Assembly (NCBI GenBank): GCA_013297765.1 | Contig: JAAFID010000010.1 | Location: 1 to 41,064, forward strand | Reading direction: 5' to 3' | DNA length: 41,064 nt | Origin: Cytophagales bacterium | Lineage (GTDB): Bacteria > Bacteroidota > Bacteroidia > Cytophagales > Cytophagaceae | Shown here: positions 24,317 to 34,731 of the stretch, piece by piece | How the letters are laid out: every line of letters starts with the position of its first letter | Position numbering within the stretch: the stretch's first letter is position 1 | Translations under genes and position numbers: made by a program | Notes under the pieces: generated by a model | The model's database searches: none | What the model was told of the DNA's origin: nothing | What the model saw: only the letters and a program-made list of their open reading frames with translations

Positions 24317-25918
24317 ATGAGTACTACTTCTGAAATTACCAAACGCCGCACTTTTGCTATCATTAGTCACCCTGATGCTGGGAAAACCACACTTACTGAG
24401 AAACTTTTACTTTTTGGCGGTGCTATTCAAACTGCTGGGGCTGTAAAGTCTAACAAGATTAAAAAAACAGCAACCTCTGATTTTATGGAGATAGAGAAGC
24501 AACGTGGTATTTCAGTGGCTACCTCGGTAATGGTGTTTGATTATAAAGGCGTACGTGTAAACTTGCTAGATACTCCTGGTCACAAAGATTTTGCGGAAGA
24601 CACCTACCGTACCCTTACTGCAGTAGATAGTGTAATACTAGTAATTGACTGTGCAAAAGGCGTAGAAGCACAAACTGAGCGATTGATGGAAGTATGTCGC
24701 ATGCGTAATACCCCTGTAATTGTGTTCATCAACAAAATGGACAGAGAGGGCAGAGACCCTTTTGATTTGCTGGAAGAAATAGAAGAAAAATTATTCATAA
24801 AATTACGGCCTCTGGCTTGGCCCATAGGCATGGGCAGCACTTTTAAAGGAGTTTATAATTTGCATGAAAAAACATTAAACCTGTTTCAAGTTTCCAAAAC
24901 TACCATTGCCAAAGAAAAAATAAGCATTAACAACCTAGACGACCCAGCACTAGTTGCCGAAATAGGAGAGAGGGCTACAGCATCGTTGAAAGACGATGTA
25001 GAATTGATAGAAGGATTGTTTGAACCCTTTGACCAAGGGCTTTACGAAGATGCTTTGCTGGCTCCAGTTTTCTTTGGTAGTGGGGTAAACAACTTTGGAG
25101 TGCAAGAATTGCTAGATACTTTTATTGAAATAGCCCCTAAGCCTGCACCCAGAATTACGGACAAAAGAGAGGTGCTGCCAACAGAAGATAAATTCAGTGG
25201 TTTTGTATTTAAAATTCACGCCAACCTAGACCCTAGGCACCGTGACCGTATTGCGTTTTTAAGGGTTTGCTCAGGGGTTTTTGAACGCAATAAATTTTTT
25301 CACCATGTGCGGTTGAATAAAAATTTCAAATTTGCCAACCCCTATACCTTCTTGGCACAAGATAAAACAGTGATAGAAGAAGCCTACCCTGGCGACGTGA
25401 TAGGGCTCTACGATACAGGCAATTTTAAAATAGGCGATACGCTAAGCGAAGGAGAAAATTTCTTTTTCAAAGGTATTCCTAGTTTTTCGCCCGAGTTGTT
25501 TAAGGAAGTGGTCAATGCCGACCCTATGAAATCAAAGCAACTAGAGAAAGGCTTGATGCAACTAACCGATGAGGGTGTTGCACAATTGTTTGTACAGAAA
25601 ATTGGCAATAGAAAAATAATAGGCACGGTGGGCGAGTTGCAGTTTGAGGTAATTCAACATCGCTTGCTCAATGAATATGGGGCTTCTTGCAATTACCATC
25701 ACATGAATTACTACAAAGCGTGCTGGCTTACTACCACCGACAAGAAACGATTGGAAGAATTTATCCAACGGAAATCGAACCAAATTCTTTACGACAAAGA
25801 TGAAAACCCAGTATTCATGGCCGATTCGGAATGGACGTTGAGAACGCAAAAGGATAATTTTCCTGAAATCACTTTCCATACCACCTCTGAGTTTAAGATA
25901 GCATTGCCCGCAGTGTAG
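24317..25918 (+). CDS. prfC: Peptide chain release factor 3 (RF3)
   Basis: This 533-aa translational GTPase recycles RF1 and RF2 after stop-codon recognition. The G domain has [15 protein letters not shown] (P loop), [10 protein letters not shown] (switch I), DTPGHKDF (G3) and [11 protein letters not shown] (G4). Domains II and III follow ([29 protein letters not shown]-type segment and [17 protein letters not shown]). Length and the RF3-specific [13 protein letters not shown] segment separate it from EF-G. Its promoter lies inside a 39-bp sequence that is repeated on the far side of the HEPN/MNT pair. Confidence 0.97.
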   Translation: MSTTSEITKRRTFAIISHPDAGKTTLTEKLLLFGGAIQTAGAVKSNKIKKTATSDFMEIEKQRGISVATSVMVFDYKGVRVNLLDTPGHKDFAEDTYRTLTAVDSVILVIDCAKGVEAQTERLMEVCRMRNTPVIVFINKMDREGRDPFDLLEEIEEKLFIKLRPLAWPIGMGSTFKGVYNLHEKTLNLFQVSKTTIAKEKISINNLDDPALVAEIGERATASLKDDVELIEGLFEPFDQGLYEDALLAPVFFGSGVNNFGVQELLDTFIEIAPKPAPRITDKREVLPTEDKFSGFVFKIHANLDPRHRDRIAFLRVCSGVFERNKFFHHVRLNKNFKFANPYTFLAQDKTVIEEAYPGDVIGLYDTGNFKIGDTLSEGENFFFKGIPSFSPELFKEVVNADPMKSKQLEKGLMQLTDEGVAQLFVQKIGNRKIIGTVGELQFEVIQHRLLNEYGASCNYHHMNYYKACWLTTTDKKRLEEFIQRKSNQILYDKDENPVFMADSEWTLRTQKDNFPEITFHTTSEFKIALPAV

Positions 25919-26010
25919 TGGGAGATATACTCTACTCATCTTAGACCCATAGTTATTAATCCTTACTTTGCATTAGCACTTCTCTTATTTCTTTTATCTG
26001 TATCTGTTGA

Positions 26011-27426
26011 ATGATGAGTTTTTATAGGCGATGGCATTTTTGGACAACTGTGTTCTTTGTATTTTTATATGTATTTTTTCACATCAAAGCCGACTTTACA
26101 TTTCCTATTCCTTGGCCAGATGAAGCCGTATTCTATTATCCTACAAATAATTTATATTTTCATAGCACTTTTTTAAGTCCTGAAATTAATCCTAATCGAG
26201 TTTTGTTTTGGATGCCTCATGGTTTTATGTATGTATATGGTTTTCTTTTCCATTTTCTGGGCAACGGATTAGCAACTACTAGACATATATCCATGGTGTT
26301 AATGATTATCAACTTCTTATTACTGTTAAAATTATTGCCTAAAAAATACATAGATTTAATTTTTATTGCAGGCCTTGTATTCATCAGTACCAATTGCATT
26401 ATAGCGGGTAATGTGGCAAGAATGGAGGCCCTTCAATTAACTATTTCCCTTTTAGGATTTGTTTACCTAAAGCATGGTAGATATTTATTGGCAATCAGCA
26501 TATTATTACTTGGTTTATTGGTACATCCAGCAGGAGTTTTCTTATTATTCAGTGGCGTTGCATACATCATTTTCTACAAGCATAACATAGTAGAAGCAAA
26601 GAAATTTGATTATATAATATTGACTGTTATTATTTTAATTTGTTTTGCTTATCTGTATTATTTATCTCTGCATTTAGATGATGTAAAAATGGATTTTTAT
26701 GCACAGATAAATACCCGTAAGAATTTTTCATTTTTAGAAAATTTAGCCCAGTTTAATATTTTTATTTGCATTACTGGCTGCTTACTACTTTTAGTTATCT
26801 CGTTTGTAGCTTACAAATTTAGAAATCAAAGACCTGGTTTACTGTTTATTTTGGGGGCTACCCTAATAGTAATCAGGTTAATTGGTCGCAGCTTTTGGTA
26901 CAATTGCTACAGTTCATTGGGCATTCTGCTCATTTGTATTAGTTTTTACCCTCCTATACTTGATTTTTTAAATCATAAAATATCAAAACCAATTTACAGT
27001 AAATTGATTTTAAGTATTTTAATTATAATTTTTTTAATATTTACCTACGTTGTCAAAATTCCAATATCAAATAATGTTCAATGGCAAGGGATGTACATAG
27101 ATTATACCCATACCAACCCGTTTACTATTTCTAGAAAAAAAGAAATAATTAATCAATTAAAGCTCTTTCTTTCGACCGATAATAAACTGAAGATATACTT
27201 TGTACCTGAAGGTGATGGGGTATTGTTTGAAGACCAACTTCCCAACAATTGGATACATTTCTTTCCTATTTTCAATAACAATAAACCCGATTATTATCTC
27301 ATTCACCATTCGCCTCATTTGGGAAATACCTACCGTGAAAAAGTAAATCATATTTTAAAAACCAAAAAACACCATCTGATTTTTAGTGATAAAGAAGATA
27401 AATGGTATCTGGCCGAGAAAATATAG
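26011..27426 (+). CDS. Polytopic membrane protein, probable GT-C-type glycosyltransferase
   Basis: This 471-aa protein has about 10 to 11 membrane segments followed by a soluble C-terminal domain of roughly 110 residues. After the first segment an exported loop contains PWPDEAVFYYP, which fits the Asp-Glu loop motif of GT-C enzymes that use polyprenyl-phosphate sugars. ARMEALQL after the third or fourth segment and HPAGVFLL also fit PMT/GT39-type proteins. The substrate cannot be told. It has no close neighbours on its strand except prfC 92 bp upstream, and polysaccharide genes are not adjacent. Confidence 0.65.
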   Translation: MMSFYRRWHFWTTVFFVFLYVFFHIKADFTFPIPWPDEAVFYYPTNNLYFHSTFLSPEINPNRVLFWMPHGFMYVYGFLFHFLGNGLATTRHISMVLMIINFLLLLKLLPKKYIDLIFIAGLVFISTNCIIAGNVARMEALQLTISLLGFVYLKHGRYLLAISILLLGLLVHPAGVFLLFSGVAYIIFYKHNIVEAKKFDYIILTVIILICFAYLYYLSLHLDDVKMDFYAQINTRKNFSFLENLAQFNIFICITGCLLLLVISFVAYKFRNQRPGLLFILGATLIVIRLIGRSFWYNCYSSLGILLICISFYPPILDFLNHKISKPIYSKLILSILIIIFLIFTYVVKIPISNNVQWQGMYIDYTHTNPFTISRKKEIINQLKLFLSTDNKLKIYFVPEGDGVLFEDQLPNNWIHFFPIFNNNKPDYYLIHHSPHLGNTYREKVNHILKTKKHHLIFSDKEDKWYLAEKI

Positions 27427-28162
27427 TTGCACTTATTTGGTGATGTGTCATCTTCTAATACTACTTGTACCAACAAAATACTGGCTCTGCATCTAAAATG
27501 TGAAAATTTGAAAATATGAAATTAGGTCGAATTTCAGATTCTACCAGATGGATTTGTGGGTATAATTCATGGATTTAAATTTTTTATGTTCTCTAGACTT
27601 CTAGCGGGAAGCTGCAAAAATAAAAAGGTACAAGGGAGAATTCTTGGACTAGATGCTATTTCACAACCTTGGGACTAAAGGTGGGCTATAGTGTAAAAAA
27701 AGACCTACAGGCAACCTCATTCAAATATTTGAATGCTTCTGGTTTTAGTTTGGCTCTAGTTTTGGTAAATGCTCCTTTGGTAACAACTATGATATTAAAA
27801 TCTTCGTTGTTGAGTTCTTTAAAAAAAATCGGTCGGCTTTTCGCTGTATAGAAGCTTTAAACCCAAGTATCACAACTATTAAGTTATTGACCGTTAGCTT
27901 TATATTCCTCGACAATACCCCAACTTGGCCTATTCTGATGGGTTGCAACACTCATTATCATTGAGTTCATGGCCAGTATCGTTTGAAAATTCTGCTCTAA
28001 AATTGTAACTTGGATTAATGTTAGGGTTATCCCCTATATACTCCTCATAAATACAAAAATGTAATCTAATTAAAAAGTAATTAATTGTTCATTTATAATT
28101 ATTTAACAAATATATTAAGTAAACGACATTGATTCATAATCCATACCTCATATCTCAAGTTC
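27427..28162. other. 736-bp intergenic region containing a transposase relic
   Basis: No intact gene is present. The middle of the region holds a frameshifted transposase fragment on the minus strand (27686-27908). The sequence on either side shows no clear coding potential. The carboxylase promoter should lie in the last 100 bp, but I see no matching box. Confidence 0.6.
27686..27908 (-). pseudogene. Decayed IS4-like transposase N-terminal fragment
   Basis: On the minus strand, one frame reads RNIKLTVNNLIVVILGFK then ASIQRKADRFF. After a run of eight T (27821-27828 as A) the next frame continues KELNNEDFNIIVVTKGAF then TKTRAKLKPEAFKYLNE, ending at a stop at 27686. Joined, this matches the N-terminal pattern of IS4-type transposases (an initial RxxKL segment, SLQ-x2-LDRFF, VTKxAFTxARxKLKPEAF). 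A single-base frameshift and the loss of the catalytic DDE part make it a relic. No inverted-repeat ends were found. Confidence 0.72.
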
Positions 28163-29773
28163 ATGAACGAAGCAAACATCAAGAAGCTCACCGATACTCT
28201 GGCTAAAAAGCTAGAGGCAGTTCACTTAGGCGGTGGAGAGAAAAAAGCACAAGAGCAAAGGGATAAAGGCAAACTTACCGTATGGGAGCGTGTGCTTGGC
28301 CTGATAGATAAGGGAAGTGAATATACCGAAGTAGGTGCATTTGCAGGTGAAGGTATGTATGCCGATTATGGTGGTTGCCCTTCTGCTGGCGTAGTAGTAG
28401 TGCTAGGGTATGTTTCAAAAAGATTGTGTGTAATCGTTGCCAACGATGCCACGGTAAAGGCTGGTGCATGGTTTCCAATCACTGCCAAAAAAAATCTAAG
28501 AGCCCAAGAAATAGCCATGGAAAATAAGATTCCCATTATCTATTTAGTCGATAGTGCGGGTGTTTTTTTACCCTTGCAAGAAGAGGTATTTCCTGATAAA
28601 GAACATTTTGGACGCATATTTAGAAACAATGCCCAAATGTCGGCTATGGGCATAGTGCAAATCTCTGCCATCATGGGCAGTTGCGTTGCAGGTGGTGCGT
28701 ACCTTCCCATCATGTCGGACGAGGCAATGATTGTTGATAAAACTGCCTCTATATTTTTAGCAGGTTCGTACCTAGTAAAGGCAGCCATAGGCGAAGATGT
28801 GGACAACGAAACACTAGGTGGGGCCAGTACCCATACCGAAATATCGGGGGTGGTAGATTACAAATGTACCGACGATAAAGATTGCCTAAAACGGATCAGA
28901 AATATCATGAGCAAAGTAGGTGCATCGCCTACTGCAGGCTACGACCGGGTGAAACCAATGCCTCCTATAGAAAATCCCGAAGACATCTATCGCTTGCTGC
29001 CTGCCGATAGGGCAAAGCCTTACGATATGCTGGAAATAGTAAAACGACTGGTGGACAATTCGGAAATAGAGCAATATAAAGAACTGTATGGGCAAACCTT
29101 GATTTGTGGGCTGGCCCGCATAGATGGCTGGGCAGTAGGTATCGTGGCTAACCAACGAAAAATAGTAAAAACCAAAAAAGCGGAAATGCAAATGGGTGGG
29201 GTCATCTATTCCGATTCGGCAGACAAGGCGGCAAGATTTATCATGAACTGCAATCAGAAAAAAATTCCATTGCTTTTCTTGCAAGATGTAAGTGGCTTTA
29301 TGGTCGGCAGCCGGTCAGAGCATGCAGGCATCATCAAAGATGGTGCAAAGATGGTGATGGCTATGGCCAACTCAGTAGTGCCCAAATTTACCATATTGAT
29401 TGGTAATTCTTATGGGGCAGGCAATTATGCCATGTGCGGCAAAGCCTATGACCCACGGCTTATCTACGCCTGGCCTACGGCACAAATGGCGGTAATGAGC
29501 GGGGCATCGGCCGCCAAAACATTGTTGCAAATAAAAGTAAGCTCGCTCAAGGCAAAAGGTAAAGAAATTACCAAAGAAGCAGAGGAAGCTATGCTGAAAG
29601 AAATTACCGACCAGTACGCCGAACAACTATCGCCCTACTATGCTGCCGCCAGACTGTGGGTAGATGGCATTATAGACCCACTGGCTACTAGAAATACCAT
29701 ATCTATGGGTATAGCCGCCGCCAACCATGCACCGATAGAAAAACGGTTTAATGTAGGGTTGATGCAGGTGTAG
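28163..29773 (+). CDS. Acyl-CoA carboxylase beta (carboxyltransferase) subunit
   Basis: This 536-aa protein is the carboxyltransferase that moves CO2 from carboxybiotin to an acyl-CoA. It begins with GKLTVWERVLGLIDKGSEYTE and has two crotonase-like halves. The first shows SAGVFLPLQEEVFPDKEHFG and MGSCVAGGAYLPIMSDEA; the second shows FLQDVSGFMVG, GNSYGAGNYAMCGKAYDP and MSGASAAKTL. The sequence AGSYLVKAAIGEDVDNETLGGASTH in the first half and the C-terminus LWVDGIIDPLATR resemble methylcrotonyl-CoA carboxylase beta more than AccD, so branched-chain amino acid (Leu) catabolism is favoured, with propionyl-CoA carboxylase as an alternative. The biotin subunit is not in this window. Confidence 0.92.
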   Translation: MNEANIKKLTDTLAKKLEAVHLGGGEKKAQEQRDKGKLTVWERVLGLIDKGSEYTEVGAFAGEGMYADYGGCPSAGVVVVLGYVSKRLCVIVANDATVKAGAWFPITAKKNLRAQEIAMENKIPIIYLVDSAGVFLPLQEEVFPDKEHFGRIFRNNAQMSAMGIVQISAIMGSCVAGGAYLPIMSDEAMIVDKTASIFLAGSYLVKAAIGEDVDNETLGGASTHTEISGVVDYKCTDDKDCLKRIRNIMSKVGASPTAGYDRVKPMPPIENPEDIYRLLPADRAKPYDMLEIVKRLVDNSEIEQYKELYGQTLICGLARIDGWAVGIVANQRKIVKTKKAEMQMGGVIYSDSADKAARFIMNCNQKKIPLLFLQDVSGFMVGSRSEHAGIIKDGAKMVMAMANSVVPKFTILIGNSYGAGNYAMCGKAYDPRLIYAWPTAQMAVMSGASAAKTLLQIKVSSLKAKGKEITKEAEEAMLKEITDQYAEQLSPYYAAARLWVDGIIDPLATRNTISMGIAAANHAPIEKRFNVGLMQV

Positions 29774-29839
29774 GGCTGGCAAGCGTTGTATTGGTGCTGA
29801 AAAAAAACGTAAAACATAAAACGTAAAACTTATAACGTA

Positions 29840-31336
29840 TTACCTCACCACCTGCACCCAACCTTTATACTTCTTGTCTTTTACCTCGGCTTGATAGTAG
29901 TACACCCCATCTGCTAGACCATCGGCTGCCCAGTTGTGTTGGTAGTTTTGGCTGGTGTACACTTGGCTGCCCCAGCGGTTGTATATTTTTAGTTGTACTC
30001 CCATAGCAGGTATTTGGTTGCTCAATATTTCAAAGGTTTCATTTTGCCCATCGTTGTTGGGGGTGATGAGGTTGGGTATGGTATATACTGGTTCTAGCGG
30101 TGCTATATACGGTGCAGGCCTAGGGTCGGGGTGCATGGGGTTGCCTACACCTCCTATGCGGGCTATATAGCAGCCTTTTTCACATACGCCAGTAAAAACA
30201 AGCGAACTATCATTGGGTAAAAACATAAAACCATAATTATAACTGGTACAAATTTTCGAGTTGAGGTTCCAGCGGCTTAGCAACTCGCCTTCTTTAGAAA
30301 TTTTGAAAAAAGTAGTTTGCCTAAAATAGCCGCCCAAAGATTCTGATTCCAAACTGCAAACCAAATAGGTGCTATCTGCCATCTCTATAGCATTTGCAGG
30401 CTGGAGAAAGTTTTTCCCTGCTGTAAGGTATTGTACCCATTGGGTATTGAAATTGGAATCCAGCTTTACCACTGCGGTTACTTGGTCAGGAATATTCATA
30501 TTGCTCATAAATGTGTCTATAGCTGCCAAAAACAAATAACCTTTATCGGCAGTATAAACGAGTGCTTTATTATTAACATAAGCATCTTCCCTAACGTTTT
30601 TATTTCTTACAATAATTATTTTCGTCCTTACAGTATCTCCGCTTGGTTTTATTTCTACAAAATAGGGATGCTCAAATTTTTTACTTGTAATAGAAAAAGT
30701 TCCAGAGGCTACATAATTGCCTTTGGAATTTATCACCATATTAATGCTGTAAATTACAGTATCAATACCAATTTTAGGATATATTTTAAACCATAGTTGT
30801 GCTAAATTTGAATCGGTTCTAAGCACAGATAAAAATGGTGCTGAATTCAATGTAGTGCTCCATCCAGACGCTACAATAGAATTATTTAACGTATCTTCTA
30901 TTAAATTTAAAGCAATATTGCCTCCATTGGTAACATGATAGGTATGTCGTTGCAAGGTATCGCCCTCTGGAGTCAATTCTTGAATTAAAAAATTACTTCT
31001 TGAAGATGGGGGAGCGCTGTTAATTTGATTATAGTACGCTATACGATGATTTTTTCTCCTAATTAAACCTCCAACATAGTGTGCGTCGGCTACTACGCCA
31101 TTTATAGTGCGTATAAAATCCCCATTAATATTATATATATCTAAAAAATTCCCAGCCTTACCAGCAGATGCATAAACTATTATTTTATCGTTTTCCCACC
31201 ATGCAGTAGATCCATATCCTCCTACTCTAGCAGCACTATCCGTATTAAAATATTTCGCATTCTCCCATAGAATTTCTTGGGCAGGTATTTCTATACCACA
31301 AAAAAAACATAATATAATTATTAAAGTAAATTTCAT
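29840..31336 (-). CDS. Secreted protein with gliding-motility-type C-terminal domain (T9SS type B)
   Basis: This 498-aa protein has a signal peptide (LIIILCFFCGIEIPAQ) and a central region of about 370 residues made of repeating beta-type segments that resemble the blades of a beta-propeller (for example GDTLQRHTYH, YVASGTFSIT, FLAAIDTFM, VVKLDSNFNTQWV). The C-terminus is a CHU_C/gliding-motility type B domain: NLITPNNDGQNETFEI, IYNRWGSQVY and GLADGVYYYQAEV, ending in GWVQVVR. It is therefore exported by T9SS, probably to the surface. No catalytic residues are recognised. It starts 12 bp after a strong terminator of the next upstream gene, so it probably has separate control. Confidence 0.85.
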   Translation of the reverse strand: MKFTLIIILCFFCGIEIPAQEILWENAKYFNTDSAARVGGYGSTAWWENDKIIVYASAGKAGNFLDIYNINGDFIRTINGVVADAHYVGGLIRRKNHRIAYYNQINSAPPSSRSNFLIQELTPEGDTLQRHTYHVTNGGNIALNLIEDTLNNSIVASGWSTTLNSAPFLSVLRTDSNLAQLWFKIYPKIGIDTVIYSINMVINSKGNYVASGTFSITSKKFEHPYFVEIKPSGDTVRTKIIIVRNKNVREDAYVNNKALVYTADKGYLFLAAIDTFMSNMNIPDQVTAVVKLDSNFNTQWVQYLTAGKNFLQPANAIEMADSTYLVCSLESESLGGYFRQTTFFKISKEGELLSRWNLNSKICTSYNYGFMFLPNDSSLVFTGVCEKGCYIARIGGVGNPMHPDPRPAPYIAPLEPVYTIPNLITPNNDGQNETFEILSNQIPAMGVQLKIYNRWGSQVYTSQNYQHNWAADGLADGVYYYQAEVKDKKYKGWVQVVR

Positions 31337-31346
31337 AAAAATAGAA

Positions 31347-31379
31347 ATGCCTTTGCCCAGTATTCATGGGCAAAGGCAT
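31347..31379 (-). terminator. Terminator after the large beta-helix-type gene
   Basis: ATGCCTTTGCCCA and TGGGCAAAGGCAT form a perfect 13-bp stem around a 7-nt loop. On the minus strand it is followed by TTTCTATTTTT. It lies 15 bp past the stop of the 31394-34432 gene and 11 bp before the start codon of the next gene, so it could also act as a leader structure for that gene. Confidence 0.88.
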
Positions 31380-31393
31380 AAGTTTGGTTTCAA

Positions 31394-34300
31394 CTATTTT
31401 ACTACTACCAGTTTTTTGGTAGCTACAGGTATATCATTTACCTGTAAGGTATAGGTATATACCCCCGAGGCAAAGTCATTCAGGTTTAGCGTTATGTAGT
31501 CTTTGCCAGTTACGGTATATTCTTTTATAAATGCACCGCTTGCAGCATTGTTGATATGTAAGATACCTTTACTTGCCTCTTCTGGCACGTAGAAATAAAT
31601 CACTGTTTCGTCCTTTGCAGGGTTGGGAAGGCAGTTTCCTAGGTAAGTGTCGGTACTTACCTCCTCTTCCATATCTTCTGGATCTAGGTTACCACTTCTT
31701 GCATTGCTGGCTGTAGTGTCTGGTTCGGGGCAGTCGGCATTGGTGGTATTTAACCGCAACAACATACAGGCTAGGTCGGCTACCGAAGTACCAGAGTAGG
31801 CCAGTTCTTTCAGCACTTCGTCACGTTCATCAGTAGCGTCACCAGTGCGGGCAGTTTTGTTTTTGGCAGTGGGTTGTGGCAGGTTAAAATACTTTACCCT
31901 TGCTGCAATCTCTTTGCTGTCTGCATTAGTTACCAGCAACGCATTGGCGACTGCCTGTGCCTCGGTTTCTTTTCCATCAGCACGGAAGTAATCCATCAAA
32001 AACAATCCCAGCGTATTGGCTGCTCTTTTGTTGAAGCGGTTCATGGGTTTTTGCCAGGTGTACAGGTCGCCCATCTTGTTGGCTACGCCATAGTAGGCGA
32101 TCACCTTGCGCAGGTATTGATTTTGGTCTTGTGCATTTACATATTTGAACCGTATCTGGTTCAGCATTTCTTTGGCCTCGCCCTCGGTTACGGCTACCTC
32201 TTCAGCTATGCCTACACGTTTCGCCCCCGTAGTTCCTGTACAGCCACCTGCATAAGAAGATACTAAAAAAGGTTTAGAACTAGGTCCATCAGTTGAAGAT
32301 ATTTGTGAGTTTATTGGTGATGGATTCTCCATTGCGGAAGTAGAGCGTAAATAATTAAAGCTGGCATAAGAGCTATTTTGCCCTAAAAACTCTATCGGCC
32401 TAGCCATACCCGAGAAGGCGTTGGCATTGGGGTAGGTATTTCCACCGCCAGAGTTTTGCAGAGAGTTTAAGAACGCTTGTTCTTCTACCCTTATGGCAGC
32501 AGTACCCGCACGTGCGGCAGGGTTAGTAAATGAGTTGCAACTGGTAGTCACTAGGCTAGAGGTAGCACCAGCATTGGCTATGCGTATGGCATCTAGGTTA
32601 CTTACAAAGTTATTTCTTAACAATTCTGCCGTACCATTGTTAAAAGTTTTTAACCTCATGCCTTGGTGCAGGTTGCTAAGGCTATTGTCCCAGTATCGAC
32701 CAGAGAACGGCGAAGCATTATAGACACCTATTCTGGTAAGTAAATTGAAAGACACATTGTCTGCACCAATAATCACATTGTTAAAGGCATTTGCCCTCAT
32801 GGTATTGAATATACCATAGCTCGTTTTGTTGGTCGTAGGCAACTGCGGTGTAGCCGGCCAATTGCTTGGCAACTGTATGGTGTTGTTTTGGAAAAGGTAG
32901 TTAGAGGAAGTAGTATTGCTACCAGCATAAAAATCTACTGAAGATGCACCAATAACTTCGGCATAATTCAAATAATCATACATATAAATACTTTGAAATG
33001 TATTGGCAGTAATTTTATGAGATGCATTGTTAGCTTCTACACCTCTTATTGCTGTTGATAATGTATTATTATTAATTGGTGCATTGCTATAGTTTCCATT
33101 TCTAAGCGTTATGTGTGCATCTGGATATTCAGTACCTGCTGGCACAAGAGAACCTGTGTAGCCGAAATTTGGTATTGTTTTATACATTTTTTGTGCATCT
33201 GCAACAAATATTGAATTAGATATAGTGCTACCTGTTGCAGGAAGCCCACCATTCAAGTATATTCCGTATTTATTATTTTCAAAGTTTCCTTTGTTGACAT
33301 TGATAGTAGGTGCACCGGTAAGGGAATATATACCCACTACAGATTGACTTATGGTACTGTAGCAAGCAGGGTCTGAAGAGGTAGAGTTGAGAACTACTTT
33401 AGAAAGATTATCCATCAATGCTACACCACTCCAACGCATTTTGCATTTGGCTGTAATAGTACCATCATATATATCTAGCGTTGCATTTTTAAGTTGTATG
33501 CTTACAATGCCTGGAGAACAAGAAAGTGGGGTATCATCAGTCCTAACAGGAATAGTCAATGATCCAAAAGGTGGAGTATAGTTCCCGAAATAAGGGGAGC
33601 AACTAGGTCCATCTACATATAAAATTGTACCTGGTTCAACCTTAAAAGTACCATTAGTAAGCGTTAAATGATTCTTTACATTGTATGTGCCGCTAAATCT
33701 CACAATGCCTCCCGCAGCATCTATAGTTCCCGAAAGATTGGTATTTTGGTAAACACCAGCTTCATTTTTTGCAGCAAAAGAGGTAGGGCATTCTACAATA
33801 TTTCTATTTGGTGCAGGACATTTATCTATCTCTACATAATCTAATAAAACCCCACTGCCTACATTCCCCCCACAAATCCATAACTGAGAATAATTTGCTG
33901 TAGGTGTGTAATTGATGGTTACTTTACTATATTCGACTGCTCCAAAAACGTTTGTTATTGGCAATACATCCAAATTGTTATTTTGATAAATTACCTCATT
34001 GGGCACATTTGGCATAGACCCATTCACTCCTATAAAACCATTTACAAGTCCGGTCGCAGCTTTTACCATCATTGATTTTGATCCAAAATCAACATTTACA
34101 TAAAAACTGATTTTGTAGGTTCGTCCCATTTGAAAACTGTAATCAGTAAAAATACCTGTATTTGCATTACAAGCAGCAAAAGCTCTTCCAAAGGCGTAGT
34201 TGCCATTATTGCCTAATAACATAAAAGGAGAACCCGAAGTGTTTACTGGCGATGCATTCCAATTCGTGACTTTCCCATCTTTAAAAGCATTGGGAATTGT

Positions 34301-34432
34301 ATGAGAAAAATTAAGAGCATAACTTGAAAAGTCATTCTCAAAACTTCCATTTGGTAATAATAATTGTTGTGCATTAGTTTGTAAATAACATCCCAGCAAT
34401 AGGAATGCAATCCATAGATTCTGTTTTTTCAT
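31394..34432 (-). CDS. Large secreted parallel beta-helix-like protein with T9SS type A sorting domain
   Basis: I start at ATG 34432 (MKKQNLWIAFLLLGCYLQTNAQQ), a clean signal peptide, giving about 1012 aa; the frame is open for 16 codons more. Residues 25-220 look like a carbohydrate-binding-like beta-sandwich (LPNGSFENDF, FQMGRTYKISFYVNVDFG, LWICGGNVGSG). Residues 235-720 are rich in Asn, Gly, Thr and short repeated beta turns (VRFSGTYNVKNHLTLTNGTF, FENNKYGIYLNGG, NNFVSNLDAIRIANAG), as in right-handed parallel beta helices. A helical region follows (MLNQIRFKYVNAQDQNQYL), then a type A T9SS domain (NCLPNPAKDETVIYF, FASGVYTYTLQ, ending KLVVVK). It is probably a surface or extracellular protein; no enzymatic site is recognised. 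Confidence 0.83.
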   Translation of the reverse strand: MKKQNLWIAFLLLGCYLQTNAQQLLLPNGSFENDFSSYALNFSHTIPNAFKDGKVTNWNASPVNTSGSPFMLLGNNGNYAFGRAFAACNANTGIFTDYSFQMGRTYKISFYVNVDFGSKSMMVKAATGLVNGFIGVNGSMPNVPNEVIYQNNNLDVLPITNVFGAVEYSKVTINYTPTANYSQLWICGGNVGSGVLLDYVEIDKCPAPNRNIVECPTSFAAKNEAGVYQNTNLSGTIDAAGGIVRFSGTYNVKNHLTLTNGTFKVEPGTILYVDGPSCSPYFGNYTPPFGSLTIPVRTDDTPLSCSPGIVSIQLKNATLDIYDGTITAKCKMRWSGVALMDNLSKVVLNSTSSDPACYSTISQSVVGIYSLTGAPTINVNKGNFENNKYGIYLNGGLPATGSTISNSIFVADAQKMYKTIPNFGYTGSLVPAGTEYPDAHITLRNGNYSNAPINNNTLSTAIRGVEANNASHKITANTFQSIYMYDYLNYAEVIGASSVDFYAGSNTTSSNYLFQNNTIQLPSNWPATPQLPTTNKTSYGIFNTMRANAFNNVIIGADNVSFNLLTRIGVYNASPFSGRYWDNSLSNLHQGMRLKTFNNGTAELLRNNFVSNLDAIRIANAGATSSLVTTSCNSFTNPAARAGTAAIRVEEQAFLNSLQNSGGGNTYPNANAFSGMARPIEFLGQNSSYASFNYLRSTSAMENPSPINSQISSTDGPSSKPFLVSSYAGGCTGTTGAKRVGIAEEVAVTEGEAKEMLNQIRFKYVNAQDQNQYLRKVIAYYGVANKMGDLYTWQKPMNRFNKRAANTLGLFLMDYFRADGKETEAQAVANALLVTNADSKEIAARVKYFNLPQPTAKNKTARTGDATDERDEVLKELAYSGTSVADLACMLLRLNTTNADCPEPDTTASNARSGNLDPEDMEEEVSTDTYLGNCLPNPAKDETVIYFYVPEEASKGILHINNAASGAFIKEYTVTGKDYITLNLNDFASGVYTYTLQVNDIPVATKKLVVVK

Positions 34433-34731
34433 TTGTTGAATGTTTAATGTGGTGAAATTAAGTTGGGGGTTGAAACACAATAAGAGTATAGATGGAAGGC
34501 AAGTATAAAGGAAGAAATTTTACACTTACACTATTTATACTTTATTGTCTAGTTGTAAGTTAAGCTATATGAAATTAACCTCAAAACAAAACCCAAAATT
34601 TGTCGATATAAATAATGATTTGGTAATGTAGCTGCCTTTGGTGAGTGGTTGCAGCCATAGCGTCCAAACAAAAGCCTTCGTATCTATAATAAGGATACGA
34701 AGGCTTTTTATTTTTTTAAAATTTAATGAAT
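34433..34731. other. Intergenic region with one hairpin
   Basis: Apart from the perfect hairpin at 34671-34707 this stretch shows no coding potential. It probably holds the promoter of the downstream minus-strand beta-helix gene. Confidence 0.5.
34671..34707. terminator. Hairpin terminator next to the GH2 fragment
   Basis: AAAGCCTTCGTATC pairs with GATACGAAGGCTTT across a 9-nt loop. The longer T-run is on the plus strand (TTTTTATTTTTTT); the minus strand has a short one. It lies 24 bp past the stop of the minus-strand GH2-like fragment. Confidence 0.85.

Noticed and set aside
27669-27851. 60-codon plus-strand frame in the gene desert
   Set aside because: The opposite strand carries the transposase relic; this frame is its shadow.
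28163-29773. Reading the carboxyltransferase as AccD of acetyl-CoA carboxylase
   Set aside because: It has the full two-domain propionyl/methylcrotonyl-CoA carboxylase beta layout and lacks the AccD zinc ribbon.
29774-29839. Short AACGTAAAAC-like repeats between the carboxylase and the T9SS type B gene
   Set aside because: A few near-repeats in a 66-bp AT-rich gap, too short and irregular to be called an element.
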